Made by a program: the position numbers and the translations under genes. Below, in pieces: positions 61,944-64,000 of a stretch of DNA of 64,000 bases (the stretch's first letter is position 1; every line of letters begins with the position of its first letter). The DNA is from Elusimicrobia bacterium GWA2_62_23. Lineage in GTDB: Bacteria; Elusimicrobiota; Elusimicrobia; Elusimicrobiales; UBA9959. The notes under the pieces were generated by a model. The model did no database searches, was not told the origin of the DNA, and saw nothing but the letters and a program-made list of their open reading frames with translations. The stretch spans positions 62,001 to 126,000 of the forward strand of contig MGTV01000037.1 of assembly GCA_001799635.1 (NCBI GenBank), given 5' to 3'.

Positions 61944-64000
61944 CTAGTATTTTTTCACGGCTTTTATGCCGGCCGGGGTCTGTATCCGCAACTTTGACAC
62001 TTCGCAAGGGCTATCAGCGTCAAAAAGGATCACCCCGTAAACATTTCCGCTCTTGTAGATCCTCAGTTGTGAATTAGCCGAGGGCGGAAATTCACAGGCC
62101 AGAGAAACCACGGCGTTCCCGTCGAAAATGCGAAGACCGCAATCAAGAGACCTTGAGTCCTTAACAGCGGCGATATTGGATGGCACAGGGAAATTGTAGG
62201 CACGGTCCCCAGCGTAGACGGAGAAATAATACGTAGAATACGGGCACAGACCTTCCGCGGAAAAGGCCTGCTGTTCCCCAATAACAGCCTGAGTGGAAAA
62301 CTCCAACTTATACACCTCCGGAGAAAACGCGTAACCCGGATAGGTGGCATAGTCTATGCGATACCACCCCGCGGTTACCGCGCCCACTCCCTGCCCGGTG
62401 TCCGCCGGTGCGGTCCAGGTAAGGGTAACGGAGGAATGATACACGGCGGAGGTGGAGAGGTCTGTTATTGCCGCCGTGGGCAGCGTATCTACAAGTATGG
62501 CGTAGGGGCCAGCCATTTTAAGATTCCAAAGCATATCCACGGCATAAAACTTTATCTGGTTCGTGGCGCCGCAGGGCGATGTCGCCGAGCATATCTCGGT
62601 GTTGGTGGAAACTGCCAGGTCGACGGGGAAGACCGACATGGTTTCAGGGGCCTGGGAACCGTTAGCCCCCGAAATAGAATACCGCGGAGCAGAAGCCGCG
62701 GCAGTAGACGAAACCGTGGTCCAGGACTGTCCTGCGTCCGTAGAATATTCCGCATAGGGTGAAACGGGAGGCATCGGCAGAAGGATGTCATCTACCCACG
62801 CGGCATCATTTCCCTCCGCGCAACAATCCGAATCTTTCGAATACTCCCATTTAAACGTATGGATTCCGGCCGCTACCGGGAAGGACACCTCCGCCCAGTC
62901 AAGCTCTCCGCTCCAAGCGGCTTTTTCTTCCCCGTCTATATAAAACCGGAGGTAGTCCCAATCCGCCTCCGAACTGACTTTGCGAAAGAACACTATATTC
63001 CCCGGCATACACTCCGCCTGCATCTGCAGCCAGGAGGCCGCCCCGTCCCCTATGGTCCCGGAGCGGACGGAATAGCTCCCTGTACGGCTTACCGCTCCGT
63101 CTATCGCCCAGACTGCGGCCCCCCCGGTGGAATAGCCCGCCGGCATAATTCCGGTCTCAAATCCCTGTAAATAGTCCGAGCTCGAAACAGCAATGGCGTA
63201 CAGGCCGCTGAAAATATCCTGGACCCCTATCTGCAGCGTTACCCCGGCAAGCAGGTTATTGAACGCCGTTTCAGCGAGGGCCCCACCGGTGGAATTTACA
63301 GAACGGAACGCCTCAAAGGCCGGGGAGGAAATGTCGCAGTAAAAAGGACCGATCTCCCGCGAGGTGCCGGAGCTGTCCAGCAGGTTGTAAGGCAGCAGAT
63401 GCAGGTACCAGTTATCACCTTCGGACAGTGTGTAAAGGTCCAAATCAGCTCCGGACCACTGCGGTTCAGTTTCGGTCCATGTATGCGCCGGGGATTGGTC
63501 CCAGATGTAGCGGTAATACATGGCGCTTACGCCCGGAGCGAAACTATAAGCTCCGGAACTATACCAGACAGCCGTAGAACGCGCCGGAACCACATCAGCG
63601 GCCGAAGGCGGCCCTATTGCTATGACGGCAAAGGGCCCCGCGGTCTTCACGTTCCCGGCCATGTCGGTAACGCTGAACCTCACCTGATTGGTGGCGCCGC
63701 ACGGCGCGGCGCCGCCGCAAGTTTCAGTATTCGTCGAGGCTGTCAGGTCAAGATAGGCTTGTAACGTTTGCGGAGCGGAGGTGCCGTCCGCGCCTGTCAT
63801 ACTGGATACCTCCACGGGAGCGAGCTTAAGAACGTTCCCCGTGACACTTTGAGCGGCATAAAGGCTGCCCTGATATGCGGCCAGAGCCACTATTGCCCCC
63901 TCCCCGGCGTACACGACCTTCCAATCGACTCCGTCGAAAGCGTATACGGATTTGCTTGTGGGCGCATACGCAGGCGCGGCGTACAATAGTCCCCTATAAA
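61944..64000 (-). CDS. C-terminal part of a large secreted beta-rich protein (5' end outside window)
   Basis: The frame is open to the window edge; an in-frame TTG at 63986 is probably not the start because the sequence upstream is still open. The visible about 685 residues begin with propeller-like text (KSVYAFDGVDWKVVYAG, YQGSLYAAQSVTGNVLKL). Two related beta modules follow (TNTETCGGAAPCGATNQVRF and TNTEICSATSPCGATNQIKF, a tandem duplication), separated by a lectin-like segment. A FN3 domain (about 515-620) and a short C-terminal module end the protein. Related in style to the giant FN3 protein. Stop at 61944. Confidence 0.65.
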   Translation of the reverse strand, partial: YRGLLYAAPAYAPTSKSVYAFDGVDWKVVYAGEGAIVALAAYQGSLYAAQSVTGNVLKLAPVEVSSMTGADGTSAPQTLQAYLDLTASTNTETCGGAAPCGATNQVRFSVTDMAGNVKTAGPFAVIAIGPPSAADVVPARSTAVWYSSGAYSFAPGVSAMYYRYIWDQSPAHTWTETEPQWSGADLDLYTLSEGDNWYLHLLPYNLLDSSGTSREIGPFYCDISSPAFEAFRSVNSTGGALAETAFNNLLAGVTLQIGVQDIFSGLYAIAVSSSDYLQGFETGIMPAGYSTGGAAVWAIDGAVSRTGSYSVRSGTIGDGAASWLQMQAECMPGNIVFFRKVSSEADWDYLRFYIDGEEKAAWSGELDWAEVSFPVAAGIHTFKWEYSKDSDCCAEGNDAAWVDDILLPMPPVSPYAEYSTDAGQSWTTVSSTAAASAPRYSISGANGSQAPETMSVFPVDLAVSTNTEICSATSPCGATNQIKFYAVDMLWNLKMAGPYAILVDTLPTAAITDLSTSAVYHSSVTLTWTAPADTGQGVGAVTAGWYRIDYATYPGYAFSPEVYKLEFSTQAVIGEQQAFSAEGLCPYSTYYFSVYAGDRAYNFPVPSNIAAVKDSRSLDCGLRIFDGNAVVSLACEFPPSANSQLRIYKSGNVYGVILFDADSPCEVSKLRIQTPAGIKAVKKY

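Overview
GC-rich bacterial chromosome fragment (no phage, plasmid, CRISPR, tRNA or rRNA gene seen). The mix of a complete mannose-family PTS with HPr kinase, ferredoxin-dependent 2-oxoacid metabolism, type IV-type pseudopilins, a PorV/PorQ-like barrel, a T9SS-like C-terminal sorting domain and very large secreted fibronectin-III proteins suggests an Elusimicrobiota-type Gram-negative bacterium. This placement is inference; other deep-branching phyla (for example Omnitrophota) are not excluded.

Layout. (1) 1-13.9 kb, minus strand: a long housekeeping/PTS operon read from a good sigma70-like promoter at about 14.0 kb: hpf, hprK, rapZ, a palindromic repeat, PTS EIIA, EIIB, a GH57 glucanotransferase, EIIC, EIID, HPr, EI, lepA, lepB, metF, a zinc-ribbon coiled-coil gene, then RNase P RNA (261-640). 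(2) 14.1-15.6 kb, plus: a two-gene ABC exporter. (3) 15.6-35.2 kb, minus: secreted surface proteins, namely a PorV-like barrel, a 1066-aa propeller/FN3 protein with a sorting-like C-terminus, a 4546-aa protein with about 27 FN3 repeats, and a 395-aa secreted protein. (4) 35.2-38.4 kb, minus: an Rrf2-type regulator and a compact RiPP-like cassette: radical SAM/SPASM enzyme, Ser-His S26-like peptidase, a 45-residue Cys-containing candidate precursor (37207-37344), a PqqD-like recognition protein and an HprK-like kinase. (5) 38.4-43.3 kb, minus: three pilin-like genes, two with unusual modules (a Cys-rich repeat region; lamin-tail and carboxypeptidase-regulatory-like domains). (6) 43.4-49.1 kb: a secreted protein with basic repeats, a family-2 glycosyltransferase, a membrane protein with STI1-like NP repeats, and two tandem subtilases. 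(7) 49.3-53.2 kb: a Met-rich periplasmic protein, anti-sigma and ECF sigma, then a TPR-SpoIID/LytB protein. (8) 53.3-58.3 kb: korAB and sucCD, divergent over one control region. (9) 58.4-64 kb: a CorA-like protein with altered signature, rimO, an orphan OmpR-type DNA-binding gene with two small exported or membrane proteins, and the 3' part of another large secreted protein.

How it fits together. The first operon links sugar uptake, its HPr/HPr-kinase control and translation or stress functions. The korAB/sucCD pair would convert 2-oxoglutarate to succinate with ferredoxin reduction and ATP formation. Regions 3 to 6 look like a cell-surface programme. The most interesting part is the RiPP-like cassette, whose kinase gene overlaps the end of a pilin-like gene, so peptide maturation may be co-expressed with the pilus. 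Two sequence-level themes recur: promoters whose -10 hexamer lies exactly six bases before an ATG (apparently leaderless mRNAs), and palindromic repeats with a GGGGACGTT or near-identical end.
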